Notes: generated by a model from the letters alone, not told the origin. 64,000 nt of DNA from Hymenobacter edaphi (GCF_003258365.1 NZ_QHKM01000001.1:186001-250000), one strand, 5' to 3'. Counted from the first letter of the stretch, positions 1 through 8,958 are shown. Program-made: numbers and translations.

Positions 1-365
1 CGCGGGCCAACGGCAGCCGCCCGGTAGCGCAGCGGCTCAAGGAGCTGAATCTGCAGGACCGCCCGGTGCTCGTCTACAACGAGCTGCTGCCGTCCCTGGC
101 CTTTGCCCAGCGCCGCCTGCCCGTCTCGCTCTACGACGGCAACCAGGCCCTGCAGCGCGAAACGCAGTTTGAGGCCGACGGCCGCTGGCACCAGCACCTG
201 ATCAACCTGCAGGACGCGGCCGATACCACTGTGCTCGGCCCGCTGCTGCGCCGCCGGCCGGTGCTGCTGAGCAAGGGCGAGCTGCCGGCGGGGCGGCGCC
301 ACCTGCTGCGCGGCCTGAACCGGCACGAGCACCTCGGGCGGTGGTGGATTTACTACGCCCGCTAG
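1..365 (+). CDS. C-terminal part of a probable ArnT-like (GT39-type) membrane glycosyltransferase, cut by the window start
   Basis: An open frame enters from the left edge (first full codon at position 3) and stops with TAG at 363-365. About 120 residues are visible. They are soluble, with no membrane segment, and end in RWWIYYAR. The stretches RPVLVYNELLPSLAF, RETQFEADGRW and GRWWIYY resemble the periplasmic C-terminal domain of Bacteroidota dolichyl-phosphate-mannose/ArnT-like glycosyltransferases, which move a sugar from a polyprenyl-phosphate carrier to lipid or glycan. The catalytic N-terminal membrane part lies outside the window, so the family is inferred from the tail only. Confidence 0.5.
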   Translation, partial: RANGSRPVAQRLKELNLQDRPVLVYNELLPSLAFAQRRLPVSLYDGNQALQRETQFEADGRWHQHLINLQDAADTTVLGPLLRRRPVLLSKGELPAGRRHLLRGLNRHEHLGRWWIYYAR

Positions 366-452
366 CGACGGGCGGCAGGGGAATGGCCTGAATTTTGTGC
401 CGAGCTTATAGTTGATTGACTTTTCCCGATTCACTAAACCCCCTTTTGCTGA

Positions 453-1403
453 ATGAAACACCGCTTACTCTATCTGTTGCTGCTGCTGCTGGCTGCCGTC
501 GGCGCCCGGGCCCAGGCCCCGGCTACCCCCGCCTGGACGCCCGGGGCACGGTGGAACTACATCGCGGGCCTGCCGTTTGTGGGCCCGGGTACCCTGCAGC
601 TAACCTACGTGGGGGATACGACCATCAGCGGGCGGGCTTGCCAGAAGCTGCGCCGCGACGTGAAATGGGGCAGCGGCAGCCCCCTGCGCCAAATGCCCCT
701 GTTCACCAGCGCCGACGCCAACCGCGTTTCGGTGTACGTCAACGGCCAGTTCCAGACGCTCTACGACTTCAGCATACCGCCCGGGGGCTCGTGGATGACG
801 GTAGACGACGTGGGCGGCATTGCCTTCTGCCCGACGCTGGTCCGCGTCACCGTCGACAGCGTGGGGCAGAAGCTGATTGGCGGGCGCCTGCGCCGCTGGT
901 TCCGGGCGCACTACACGCCCTATACCTTCCCCGGCGGCCCGGTGCGCACCTACTCCTGGGGCCGCGTGTACGAAGGCCTGGGGCCGATCAACAGCTTCAT
1001 GTTCCTGAACGGCGCCAACTACCCGGTCTGCGGGGGCACTGATCCGCCTTACGTCGGCGGGCTTATCTGCTACAGCATCAACGGGCAGGGCGAGTTTACG
1101 GACTCGCCCACGGCTTCCTGCTCGACCATCGTCACGGCGGGGCGGGATGCGGCCGCTGCCGCCGGCTTTGCGGTGTATCCCACCGTCGGCAGCGGCGAAG
1201 TGACGGTGACACGGCCCGCCGCCTACTCCCGCGCCACGGTGCGGGTATTCAGCGCCGCCGGCCAGCTGGTCGATGAGCAACGGCTGGCTTCGGCCACCGC
1301 TGAAACGGCGCTTCACCTGGGCCGCCTGCCGCGGGGCCTGTACCTGCTGCACTTACAGCAGCCCGGCCAGCCCTTGCTGACCCAGCGCCTCGTGCTCCAG
1401 TAA
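453..1403 (+). CDS. Secreted protein with T9SS type A C-terminal sorting domain
   Basis: The protein has 316 aa. Residues 1-21 are a clear Sec signal peptide (MKHRLLYLLLLLLAAVGARAQ split: basic start, Leu-rich core, ARAQ cleavage). Residues about 235-316 form a T9SS type A domain: FAVYPTV in place of the usual YPNP, then VRVFSAAGQLV, LPRGLYLLHL and a final RLVLQ. It should cross the inner membrane by Sec and the outer membrane by the type IX (Por) system, ending on the surface or outside. The central 200 residues match no family I recognise. The start is the first ATG before the signal peptide. A strong hairpin follows the stop. Confidence 0.85.
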   Translation: MKHRLLYLLLLLLAAVGARAQAPATPAWTPGARWNYIAGLPFVGPGTLQLTYVGDTTISGRACQKLRRDVKWGSGSPLRQMPLFTSADANRVSVYVNGQFQTLYDFSIPPGGSWMTVDDVGGIAFCPTLVRVTVDSVGQKLIGGRLRRWFRAHYTPYTFPGGPVRTYSWGRVYEGLGPINSFMFLNGANYPVCGGTDPPYVGGLICYSINGQGEFTDSPTASCSTIVTAGRDAAAAAGFAVYPTVGSGEVTVTRPAAYSRATVRVFSAAGQLVDEQRLASATAETALHLGRLPRGLYLLHLQQPGQPLLTQRLVLQ

Positions 1404-1416
1404 GCCTGCTTTTCCG

Positions 1417-1480
1417 CCGCCACAACGCCAACCGGCCCGGGGCTCTGCCAAGAGCCCCGGGCCGGTTGGCGTTGTGGCGG
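1417..1480. terminator. Perfect 30-bp inverted repeat between convergent genes
   Basis: Arm 1417-1446 and arm 1451-1480 are exact reverse complements separated by the 4-nt loop GCCA. The hairpin fills almost the whole gap between the T9SS gene (ends 1403) and lysA (ends 1482 on the other strand). It most likely acts as a bidirectional terminator, although it has no long U tract. Confidence 0.75.
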
Positions 1481-1481
1481 T

Positions 1482-2633
1482 TCAGGCTCCGCCGAGGTAC
1501 ACCGCCGCCGCCTTGTCGCGCAGGTTGTAGCCGGAGGACATCACCTCGCCGTAGGCCCCGGCCGTGCGCAGCACCACCACGTCGCCGCGGCGGGTTTCGG
1601 GCAGGGCCACCTGCCGCCCGAACGTGTCCGACGACTCGCAGATGGGGCCCACCACGTCGTACAGCCGCTCCGGGCCCGGGCTGGTGAGGTTTTCGATGCG
1701 GTGGTAGCTCTGGTAGAGCGCGGGCCGGATCAGCTCGGTCATGCCCGCGTCGAGAATGGCGAAGCGCGTCTGCTGGCTTTCCTTCACGTAGAGCACCCGG
1801 CTGACCAGCGTGCCGCACTGCGCCACCAGGGCCCGGCCCAGCTCCACGTGCACCTGCTGGCCCGGCCGCCGCTGCAGCAGCCGCCCGAAGATGCCGAAGT
1901 ACCGCGCGAAATCGGGCACCAGGTGCGCATCGGGCGCCTGGTAATCCACGCCCAGGCCGCCGCCCACGTTCAGGTGCGGCAGCCGGGTGCCGCGGTGCTC
2001 AAACCACTGCTGCAGCTCGTTGACGCGCCCGGCCAGCGTTTCGAACACCGACAGGTCGGTAATCTGGGAGCCGATGTGCACGTGCAGACCCACCAGCTCC
2101 ACGTTCGGCAGCCGTTCGAGTAGCTCCATTACCTGCGGCAGATCGGTCATGTTGATGCCGAACTTGTTGGCTTCCAGACCAGTGGTGATGTAGTGGTGGG
2201 TGCGCGCGTCCACGTTCGGGTTCAGGCGCAGGGCCACCCGGGCGCGGCGGCCCCGGGCCCCGGCCAGCTCGTCGACGATGGCCAGCTCGGGCGCCGACTC
2301 CACGTTGAAGCACCAGATGTCCGCATCGAGGGCGCGGATGATTTCGGCGTCGGACTTGCCCACGCCGGCGAAGACGACGTGGTCGGGCGCAAAGCCCGAG
2401 TCGAGGGCGCGCTGCACCTCGTTGCCGCTCACGCAGTCGGCCCCGAAGCCGTGCTGCTGCACCAGCGCCAGAATGGGCGCGTTGGAGTTGGCTTTCAGGG
2501 CGTAATGCACCTGAATGTCGTGGGCCTGGGCGGCCGCGCGGGCGGCCTCCAGCGTGCGGTTCAGCAGGCCGAGGTCGTAGAGGTAGAAGGGCGTGGGCCG
2601 GGTCGAAAGGTCAGCCGGAAGTTGCAGGGGCAT
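1482..2633 (-). CDS. lysA: Diaminopimelate decarboxylase
   Basis: The protein has 383 aa, a little shorter than the usual 400-420. It removes CO2 from meso-diaminopimelate to give L-lysine, the last step of the DAP pathway, using pyridoxal phosphate. The Schiff-base lysine is K47 in HYALKANSN. LHVHIGSQI, NVGGGLGVDY and the CESSDTFG motif near the C-terminus (PLP-phosphate and substrate binding from the dimer partner) are all present, followed by GAYGEVMSSGYN. An aspartate kinase gene lies upstream on the same strand, 129 bp away, so the first and last enzymes of the lysine branch are neighbours. The two are separated by a REP-like repeat. Confidence 0.96.
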   Translation of the reverse strand: MPLQLPADLSTRPTPFYLYDLGLLNRTLEAARAAAQAHDIQVHYALKANSNAPILALVQQHGFGADCVSGNEVQRALDSGFAPDHVVFAGVGKSDAEIIRALDADIWCFNVESAPELAIVDELAGARGRRARVALRLNPNVDARTHHYITTGLEANKFGINMTDLPQVMELLERLPNVELVGLHVHIGSQITDLSVFETLAGRVNELQQWFEHRGTRLPHLNVGGGLGVDYQAPDAHLVPDFARYFGIFGRLLQRRPGQQVHVELGRALVAQCGTLVSRVLYVKESQQTRFAILDAGMTELIRPALYQSYHRIENLTSPGPERLYDVVGPICESSDTFGRQVALPETRRGDVVVLRTAGAYGEVMSSGYNLRDKAAAVYLGGA

Positions 2634-2644
2634 AGGAAGAAGAA

Positions 2645-2756
2645 CTGTAGCGCGGGCTTTAGCCCGCGTCCGTGGGATAGTAATGTCAATTGTCAGGAAT
2701 TACTATCTGGGCCACGCGGGCTGAACCGGAGGAAGGCGTAGCCAAGCCCGCGCCAC
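2645..2756. repeat. REP-like element with nested dyads between lysA and the aspartate kinase gene
   Basis: GCGGGCTTTAGCCCGC-type hairpin sequence (about 2650-2668) is followed by a longer interrupted dyad. GATAGTAAT (2676-2684) pairs with ATTACTATC (2699-2707), and AGCCCGCGT further out pairs with ACGCGGGCT around 2713-2724. A third AGCCCGCGC follows near 2745. This is a mobile-type intergenic palindromic repeat, not coding. Copies elsewhere in the genome are expected but were not checked. Confidence 0.6.
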
Positions 2757-2762
2757 ATGGAG

Positions 2763-4100
2763 CTACGGCGTGACCGTGGCGCGACGAAACAGGCCGTCGT
2801 TCAGCGCCAGCAGGGCGCGCTGCTTGTCGGTGGTATTGATGAGGATGCTGATGTTGTTGGGCGAGCCGCCGTAGCTGATCATGCGCAGGGGCACGTCGCG
2901 CAGCGTGTCGAACACCTGCCCGGCGGCGCCGTGGTGCTCTTGCACCAGGTTGCCCACCAAACACACGATGCTCAGGTCAGTATCCACTTCCACCGTGCCG
3001 AAGCGGCGCAGCTCCGCCAGAATTGCCGGCAGGTGCGCGTCGTCGTCGATGGTCAGGGATACGGCCACCTCGGAGGTGGTCACCATGTCAATGGGCGTGC
3101 GGAACCGCTCGAACACGTCGAAAATGCTGCGCAAAAAACCGTAGGCCAGCAGCATGCGGCTGCTCTTGACGCGGATGGCCGTCAGCCCGTCCTTGGCCGC
3201 CACGGCCTTGATGGCCTCGTCGCCGGTGCGGGCCGAAATCAGCGTGCCGGGCGCCTCGGGCTGCATGGTATTGAGCAGGCGCACCGGAATGCCGTGCTCC
3301 CGGGCCGGCAGCACCGAGCTGGGGTGCAGAATCTTGGCCCCGAAATACGCCAGCTCGGCCGCCTCGTCGAACGACAGCTCGCGGATGGGGTAGGTACCGG
3401 GCACCACGCGCGGGTCGTTGTTGTGCAGCCCGTCGATGTCGGTCCAGATCTGGATTTCCGAGGCCCCGGCCGCCGCCCCGATCAGCGAAGCGGAGTAGTC
3501 GGAGCCGCCGCGCTTGAGGTTGTCGATGCCCCCGCCCACGTTGCGGCAGATGTAGCCCTGGGTGATAAACAGCTCGGCATCCGGATACTGGGCCAGCTGC
3601 CGGGCCAGGTGCTCCCGGATGTAAGCCGCGTCGGGTTCCTCGTCGGCATCGAGGCGCATAAATTCCAGCGCGGGCAGCAGCACGGCCCGCTCGCCGCGGA
3701 TGCGCGTGAGGTAGAGGTGAAACAGCCGGGTGCTCAGCAGCTCGCCCTGGGCCAGAATCACCTTCTCGCCGGTGGCCGACAGCGGCTGGCGCGTCAGGCC
3801 AAAAATGCTCTTGAACGACTCGTCGACCAGCTTCAGGCCCTCGGCGGCCACGGCCTCCTCGGGCAGCAGCTCCCGGGCCACGATGTGGTAGTGCTGGCGC
3901 AGCACCTCGATCTGCAGCGAGCCGGCCGTGGTGTCGCCCTCGTAGAGCAGCTTGGCAATGTTGACCAGCGCGTTGGTGGTGCCCGACATGGCCGACAGCA
4001 CCACGATGCGCGGCTCGGTGGGGGCCTGAATCAGCCCGGCCACGGCCCGCATCCGCTCGGCCGTCCCGACGGATGTGCCGCCGAACTTGAGAACTTTCAT
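2763..4100 (-). CDS. lysC: Aspartate kinase (monofunctional)
   Basis: The protein has 445 aa and catalyses ATP-dependent phosphorylation of L-aspartate, the committed step to lysine, threonine, methionine and DAP. The N-terminal KFGGTSVG (residues 5-12) is the amino-acid-kinase signature. GGSDYSAS and WTDIDGLHNNDPRVVPG form the ATP and aspartate sites. The C-terminal third (about 300-445) has tandem ACT regulatory domains, suggesting allosteric feedback control, but no homoserine dehydrogenase part. Start ATG at 4100 gives MKVLKFGG, the classical N-terminus. A terminator-like hairpin lies 70-100 nt upstream. Confidence 0.95.
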   Translation of the reverse strand: MKVLKFGGTSVGTAERMRAVAGLIQAPTEPRIVVLSAMSGTTNALVNIAKLLYEGDTTAGSLQIEVLRQHYHIVARELLPEEAVAAEGLKLVDESFKSIFGLTRQPLSATGEKVILAQGELLSTRLFHLYLTRIRGERAVLLPALEFMRLDADEEPDAAYIREHLARQLAQYPDAELFITQGYICRNVGGGIDNLKRGGSDYSASLIGAAAGASEIQIWTDIDGLHNNDPRVVPGTYPIRELSFDEAAELAYFGAKILHPSSVLPAREHGIPVRLLNTMQPEAPGTLISARTGDEAIKAVAAKDGLTAIRVKSSRMLLAYGFLRSIFDVFERFRTPIDMVTTSEVAVSLTIDDDAHLPAILAELRRFGTVEVDTDLSIVCLVGNLVQEHHGAAGQVFDTLRDVPLRMISYGGSPNNISILINTTDKQRALLALNDGLFRRATVTP

Positions 4101-4169
4101 GGAATCAGTGAAAGTGAGAGGTCAGAAAGCGCAGCCGCCGACGCGGGCGGCTGCAGGATGAAACGCAAC

Positions 4170-4203
4170 AAAAAAGCGCCGGTTCTCGGGAGAGGACCGG
4201 CGC
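4170..4203 (-). terminator. Intrinsic terminator, or attenuator of the aspartate kinase gene
   Basis: On the minus strand a 12-bp GC-rich stem (4192-4203 pairing with 4176-4187, one G:U-type mismatch, loop of 4 nt) is followed at once by six T residues and GTT. It sits after the small gene ending at 4250 and about 70 nt before the aspartate kinase ATG. It either ends upstream transcription or attenuates lysC. Confidence 0.7.
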
Positions 4204-4249
4204 GGCTATTTGGGAAAGTCGGGGAGGACGAGTAACCAGGCGACGACGG

Positions 4250-4375
4250 TCAGCTGCGGGGGTGTTTCACCCGTTTAGCGCCCTTGCGTTTCTTGCTCAC
4301 CGGGCACACGCCGCCCTTGGCCGACTTCGTCGGGCCAGCGGCGGGGGAGGTGAAAAAACGCGGAGTCAGGACCAT
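4250..4375 (-). CDS. Possible small basic protein, 41 aa
   Basis: The open frame starts with MVLTPRFFTSP and ends with a lysine/arginine-rich tail KKRKGAKRVKHPRS. Upstream of the ATG the frame continues with cysteine-containing sequence (CGRNAGAFCANG), so translation could begin earlier at a non-ATG codon. It is followed by an intrinsic terminator, as expected for a real transcript end. The codon pattern is not decisive, and the family is unknown. The basic tail suggests nucleic-acid or ribosome contact, but this is only a guess. Confidence 0.35.
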   Translation of the reverse strand: MVLTPRFFTSPAAGPTKSAKGGVCPVSKKRKGAKRVKHPRS

Positions 4376-4593
4376 CGTGCGTTGGTTGGCAGGGCCGTTG
4401 GCGCAGAAAGCGCCGGCATTGCGGCCGCAAGTACGGACATAATTTGGCAAAAGCCAGCCCCGGCGGCGGGCTTTTTTCGGCAGCGGGAGTCCAGGGCCCG
4501 GCAGCGGCGGCCGGCGCGTGGCGGGGCCCGCCAGTGAAAGTGGTCGGGCGCCGGCCGGCGCGGGTGGGGAGTGCCGCGGCCATTGCGCGGGCG

Positions 4594-5412
4594 CTACGAG
4601 CCCGGTCCCAGCTGGTAATACTCGTGCAGGCGGAAACCCTCGGCCGCGGCGTGCGGGGCCAGCTCGCGCAGCAGGTAGTACTTGTGCGCGTGGCCCACCA
4701 GCACCACCACGCGCCGGGGCCGCAGCCGGGCCAAGTGCTGGCGAATGTGCCGGGCCATGGCCTGGTTGCGCTGGTCCCAGAAGTCGGCGTAGAGGCGGCA
4801 AAAGGCTTGGTACTCGCTCAGCTCGGGCCGGGCCGCCACCACGTCGCCCAGCTGCTGAAACTGATAGTGCTGCCGCCGCTCGGCCAGGGCGTACACCGCC
4901 GGCTGGTTGATGACGGCGGGCGGCTGCTGGTTGTAGCGGGTCAGCGAGTCGGTGAGGGCGTAGTAGCGGTCGAGGATGGTGCCCTGCGCGGGCGTGAGCT
5001 GGCGGCTTTGGTAGAGCGCGTCGAGCCGGGCCAGCACTTCGCCGGGCCGGGTGAGCAGCTGGTGGCGGCGGTGAAACTCGTTGCGGCCCTCGATGTCGAA
5101 GGGGCGCAGGCGCACGGCGGGGTGCTGGCGGCGGTAGCGGGCCACGCCCAGGTCCTCGTTTTCGCGGCCGGGCGTTTTCAGCTCGAAGGCCGGGGTGAAG
5201 AAGCTGCTGTCCAGTTCCACCAGAATCAGCTCGGGCTGCACCCGGGCCAGAATGGCGGCCACCGAGTCGGGGTTGAACAGCCGCGTGGGCCGGTGCACCG
5301 TGCCCACGATGACCAGCTCGGTGGCCGGGGCGGCCAGCCGGGGGGCGGGGCTGCCGAGCAGCGGCGCGGCCAGCAGCAGGACCGGTAGGCGGAAACGAGC
5401 GAAACAGAACAC
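4594..5412 (-). CDS. TraB/GumN/Tiki-superfamily exported protein
   Basis: The 272-aa protein has a hydrophobic N-terminal signal (RLPVLLLAAPLLGSPAPRLA). ELVIVGTVHRP near residue 32, ILVELDSSFF and the C-terminal RRVVVLVGHAHKYYLLREL form the conserved Gly-Thr-His, Glu and Gly-His-Ala-His pattern of the TraB/PrgY/GumN/Tiki (erythromycin-esterase-like/ChaN-like) metalloprotease fold. The RNQAMARHI helix is also typical. The precise substrate is unknown in bacteria. The start is GTG at 5412. No ATG lies in frame just upstream. It is divergent from the DUF2911 gene. Confidence 0.7.
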   Translation of the reverse strand: MFCFARFRLPVLLLAAPLLGSPAPRLAAPATELVIVGTVHRPTRLFNPDSVAAILARVQPELILVELDSSFFTPAFELKTPGRENEDLGVARYRRQHPAVRLRPFDIEGRNEFHRRHQLLTRPGEVLARLDALYQSRQLTPAQGTILDRYYALTDSLTRYNQQPPAVINQPAVYALAERRQHYQFQQLGDVVAARPELSEYQAFCRLYADFWDQRNQAMARHIRQHLARLRPRRVVVLVGHAHKYYLLRELAPHAAAEGFRLHEYYQLGPGS

Positions 5413-5773
5413 GAAAAAAAGCTACGGCGGCGCGGCCGCAACGTGCCGCCAAGGAGGAAGGTACGGCCGTTGTCGGTTTTTCGCCGGGCGCTGCCGGGCG
5501 GCCCGCGCGGCGGCGGGCGCTGAGCCGGAAAATAAATTCACTGACTATCAGCTGGCTTCGGTGAATAATGCAAGCCGGCGCCCAGGTCCGGGGCCGGAGC
5601 CGACAATAAAAACCGGGCTCGTGCGTTGCTTGCCGCGGTCGGCCCCGTCGGCCGCGGGGCCCCGCGCCCGCCCGGCTGGCGTCACAATACAATTCCGGCC
5701 GGAGCGGCTCCGCCCCGCCGGAATGGGCCGATGTTTGCGGGAAGTGCTCCTTGGTTCCCACCGTCTCCGTCGC
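5413..5773. other. Intergenic region between divergent genes
   Basis: These 361 bp separate a minus-strand and a plus-strand gene, so they should hold both promoters. A short AT-rich patch (about 5528-5572) and AATAAAAAC (about 5604-5612) are the only low-GC stretches and the likeliest promoter sites. No gene or repeat is recognised. Confidence 0.4.
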
Positions 5774-6640
5774 ATGAAAACACTCCCGACTCTCGCTCTT
5801 GCGGGCTGCCTTTGTTGGCTGTCCGCCCCCGCCCTGCAGGCCCAGCAGCTGCGCCTGCCCGCCATGAGCCCCACCGTGCGCCTGCACGAGGACTTTTCCA
5901 CCTCCTTTATTGAGCTGACCTACGCCCGCCCCTCCAAGCGCGGCCGGGAGGTGTTCGGCAAGCTGGTGCCCCACGGCGAGGTGTGGCGCACCGGGGCCAA
6001 TTCGTCCACCCGCATCCGCTTCGGCGAGGACGTGAAGTTCGGCGGGCAGCACGTGCCGGCCGGCACCTACGCCCTCTTCACCATTCCCGACCCGAAGGAG
6101 TGGACGTTTATCCTGAACAAGGACACCTCGCAGTGGGGTGCCTACGACTACCGCCCCGAGCAGGATTTGCTGCGCGTGACGGCCAAGCCGCGCACCTCCA
6201 ACACCGCCCTGGAAAGCTTCTCGCTGGGCCTGGAAAACCTGCAGCCCGAAGCCGCCGAGCTGACGCTGCGCTGGGACAAAGTGCGGGTGAGCGTGCCCAT
6301 CGTGGCCGACCCCGACGCGCGCATCATGGCCCAGATCCAGGAGGCCATGAAGGGCGACAAAAAACCCTACTTCGCCGCCGCCCAGTACTACTACAGCACC
6401 AACAAGGACCTCAACCAGGCCATCAGCTGGCTCGACGAGGCCATTCGGCAGCAGCCGAGCTACTACGGCTACTACTGGAAGGGCAAGATGCTGCAGAAAG
6501 CCGAGCGCAAAACCGAAGCCGCCGAGGCCGCCCGGCAGTCGTTGGCCCTGGTCAAAAGCGAGAAGAACGCCCGCACCAAGGACGAATACACCCGCCTGAA
6601 CGAGCAGCTGCTCAAGGAAGTCGGCGGCAAGCGGAAATAG
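5774..6640 (+). CDS. DUF2911 domain protein, secreted
   Basis: The 288-aa protein has a signal peptide ending ALQAQ. Residues about 25-180 are a DUF2911 domain. Typical motifs are TYARPSKRGREVFG, LVPHGEVWRTGAN, AGTYALFTIP and EWTFILNK, followed by a CBM-like beta-sandwich segment. The C-terminal 90 residues form two or three TPR-like helical hairpins (NQAISWLDEAIRQQP, ARQSLALVKSE). Function is unknown. The family is common in Bacteroidota and is predicted periplasmic or surface-associated. ATG 5774 is chosen because it precedes the signal peptide. The frame stays open upstream, but that part is unlike a signal sequence. Confidence 0.85.
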   Translation: MKTLPTLALAGCLCWLSAPALQAQQLRLPAMSPTVRLHEDFSTSFIELTYARPSKRGREVFGKLVPHGEVWRTGANSSTRIRFGEDVKFGGQHVPAGTYALFTIPDPKEWTFILNKDTSQWGAYDYRPEQDLLRVTAKPRTSNTALESFSLGLENLQPEAAELTLRWDKVRVSVPIVADPDARIMAQIQEAMKGDKKPYFAAAQYYYSTNKDLNQAISWLDEAIRQQPSYYGYYWKGKMLQKAERKTEAAEAARQSLALVKSEKNARTKDEYTRLNEQLLKEVGGKRK

Positions 6641-6658
6641 CGGTGCCGGCCGCAATAC

Positions 6659-6693
6659 AAAAAGCCCCGGCCTGTCGCAGGCCGGGGCTTTTT
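6659..6693. terminator. Bidirectional intrinsic terminator
   Basis: AAAAAGCCCCGGCCTG (6659-6674) pairs perfectly with 6678-6693 across a 3-nt loop. It gives a GC stem with a T run on both strands, between convergent genes ending at 6640 and 6726. Confidence 0.9.
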
Positions 6694-6725
6694 GTGCGCA
6701 TGGGCTGGCGGCCGTGCCTGGCGGG

Positions 6726-8834
6726 TTAGTTGGCGCCCAGCGGCTTCAGGCTCACGGCCGCGCCGCCGCCGGGCGCCAGCGGCAGCTTCAGCGTGGTTTT
6801 GCGGTCCACCGTCTGCCGGCGAATCTGGTAGGCTTCGGGGTTTTTGTCCCAGGAAGCGCCTTTCGCGTCGGCGTAGATGATGGCCTGGTACTTCTGGCCG
6901 GCGGGCAGGAAGTCGAGCTTCACGGTCTGCTGGCGGGCCTGCTCGTCGGTGATGGCGCCCAGGTACCACTCGCGGCTGCCCTTGGCCTGGCGGGCAATGG
7001 TCAGGTACTCGCCGGGCTCGGCCTGCAGAATGCGGGTGTCGTCCCAGTCCACGGCCACGTCCTTGATGAACTGGAAGGCGTCGGGGTGCTGCTCGTAGGC
7101 CTCGGGCAGGTCGGCGGCCATCTGCAGGGGCGAGTACATGGTCACGTACAGGGCCAGCTGCTTGGCCAGGGTGGTGTGCACCTGCCGGCCTTTGTTGCGC
7201 TCGGGGTTCCAGCTTTCCAGCTGGAGGCGGAAGATGCCGGGGGTGTAGTCCATCGGCCCGCCCATGAGGCGGGTGAAGGGCAGGATGGTTTCGTGCTCGG
7301 GCGGGTTGCCCTCACTCCAGGCGTTGAACTCGTTGCCGCGGGCGGCTTCGTTGGCCAGCCAGTTGGGGTAGGTGCGGTGCAGCCCCGTCGGCCGCACCGA
7401 CTCGTGCATGTCGACCATGATCTGGCGCTGGGCCATGTGCTGGGCGGTGCGGTTGTAGTGGTTCACCATCCACTGCCCGTCGTGGTGCTCCCCGCGCGGG
7501 ATGATGCGGCCCACGTAGCCGGTTTTCACCGCGTCGTAGCCGTGGGCCTTCATAAAGTCGAGGGCGCGGTCCTGGCGCCGCTCGTAATTGGTGACGGAGC
7601 CCGAGGTTTCGTGGTGCATGATGAGCTTGACGCCCTTGGCGGCGGCGTACTGCTGCAGCTCGGCCACGTTGAAATCGGGGTAGGAGGTCACGAAGTCGAA
7701 CACTTCCTCTTTCCAGTTGCCGGCCCAGTCTTCCCAGCCCACGTTCCAGCCTTCCACCAGCACGCTCTGCAGGCCGTGTTGGGCGGCGAAGTCGATGTAG
7801 CGCTTCACGTTGGCGGTGTTGGCGCCGTGGTGGCCGTGGGGCTTCAGCGCCTGCCAGTCGGTGTCGGCCAGCTTGAGGTTGGAGGCGTCGGAGTAGTTCC
7901 AGCTCGAGCGGTTCACGTGCATTTCCCACCACACGCCCACAAACTTCTGCGGCCGGATCCAGCTGGTTTCGGGCAGCTGGCTGGGCTCGTTCAGGTTCAG
8001 AATCAGCTTGCTGGCTAGAATGGCCGGGGCGTTGTCGGCCACCACCACCGTGCGCCAGGGCGTGTGCTCGGGCGCCTGCAGGTAGGCCGCCGCGCCCGTG
8101 GCGCTGGGCACCAGCTGCGCCGTCAGCCCGAAGGTCTGCGGGTTCACGTTGAGCATCATGGCCGGGTAGTTCACCAGCGCCGCCTCGTGGATGTTCACGT
8201 ACAGCCCGTCGGCCGATTTGAGCATCAAGGGCGTCTGCACCCGCTGCGGGGCCGATTTCTGCTCGATGGCCTTGATGGGGGAGCTGTCCACCTGGCTCAG
8301 GCGCGAGGTGGTGTAGGCGTACTCGTTGGAGTCGTAGTCGCCGGGTATCCAGAAGGCTTTGTGGTCGGCCGGCAGGTTGAACTCGGTTTGCTCGCCCGTC
8401 ACGGTGAAGTACTGCAGGTTGGGCTGGCGCGGCCACTCGTAGCGGAAGCCCAGGCCGTCGTCGAACAGGCGGAAGCGCACCTGCACCTGCCGCTGCTCGG
8501 GGCCGGGTTGCTGCAGGGTCACCAGCAGCTCCCGGTAGTGGTTGCGGATGCTCTTCACCTCGCCCCATACCGGCTGCCAGGTGTCGTCGTGCTGCGTGGA
8601 GTCGATGCGAACCACCGTCAGGCCCTGCGCGAAACCGGACTGGCCCTGCACCGCCACGCCCAGACGGCTGGGCTTGAGCACCGGGCGGTTGCCGTAGCTG
8701 AGCTGGTAGGTCGGCTCGCCGGCGGGGCTGAGGCCGAACTGCAGGGCGAGCTTGTGGGAAGGGGAGTGGAGGCGCTGGGCGAGGCCGGGCAGGGCCAGCA
8801 GCGCGGCGGCCAGCGTGAGCAGGGGGCGGGTCAT
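6726..8834 (-). CDS. Glycoside hydrolase family 97 protein (SusB-like alpha-glucosidase/galactosidase)
   Basis: The 702-aa protein has a short signal peptide (LLTLAAALLALPGLAQ). The N-terminal beta-sandwich (about 20-280), (beta/alpha)8 catalytic barrel (about 290-590) and C-terminal beta domain are the GH97 layout. Key stretches are DDGLGFRYEWP, FWIPGDYDSNEYAY, WWEMHVNRSSW, VEGWNVGWEDW, VDMHESVRPTG and MGGPMDYTPG. DAVKTGYVG carries Gly where retaining GH97 enzymes have their nucleophile Asp, and the Glu of DMHES is retained. From family knowledge this points to the inverting, alpha-glucosidase-like subgroup. The substrate is unproven. The enzyme is predicted periplasmic and calcium-dependent. 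Confidence 0.93.
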   Translation of the reverse strand: MTRPLLTLAAALLALPGLAQRLHSPSHKLALQFGLSPAGEPTYQLSYGNRPVLKPSRLGVAVQGQSGFAQGLTVVRIDSTQHDDTWQPVWGEVKSIRNHYRELLVTLQQPGPEQRQVQVRFRLFDDGLGFRYEWPRQPNLQYFTVTGEQTEFNLPADHKAFWIPGDYDSNEYAYTTSRLSQVDSSPIKAIEQKSAPQRVQTPLMLKSADGLYVNIHEAALVNYPAMMLNVNPQTFGLTAQLVPSATGAAAYLQAPEHTPWRTVVVADNAPAILASKLILNLNEPSQLPETSWIRPQKFVGVWWEMHVNRSSWNYSDASNLKLADTDWQALKPHGHHGANTANVKRYIDFAAQHGLQSVLVEGWNVGWEDWAGNWKEEVFDFVTSYPDFNVAELQQYAAAKGVKLIMHHETSGSVTNYERRQDRALDFMKAHGYDAVKTGYVGRIIPRGEHHDGQWMVNHYNRTAQHMAQRQIMVDMHESVRPTGLHRTYPNWLANEAARGNEFNAWSEGNPPEHETILPFTRLMGGPMDYTPGIFRLQLESWNPERNKGRQVHTTLAKQLALYVTMYSPLQMAADLPEAYEQHPDAFQFIKDVAVDWDDTRILQAEPGEYLTIARQAKGSREWYLGAITDEQARQQTVKLDFLPAGQKYQAIIYADAKGASWDKNPEAYQIRRQTVDRKTTLKLPLAPGGGAAVSLKPLGAN

Positions 8835-8958
8835 GCCCCGAAAGTACGCGGCTGGTCGGATTTCGCGCGGGCGCTGATGTGCCTGGTGGTCAGATAGTGC
8901 TGATAGTGAACGGGTAAAATAATAACGCAAGTAATAATGTCCATTGCCGGCCCCTGGC

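Noticed and set aside
4250-6655. 801-codon open frame spanning two genes on the minus strand
   Set aside because: It runs antisense through the DUF2911 gene and out of frame through the TraB-like gene; only its last 41 codons resemble a small protein.
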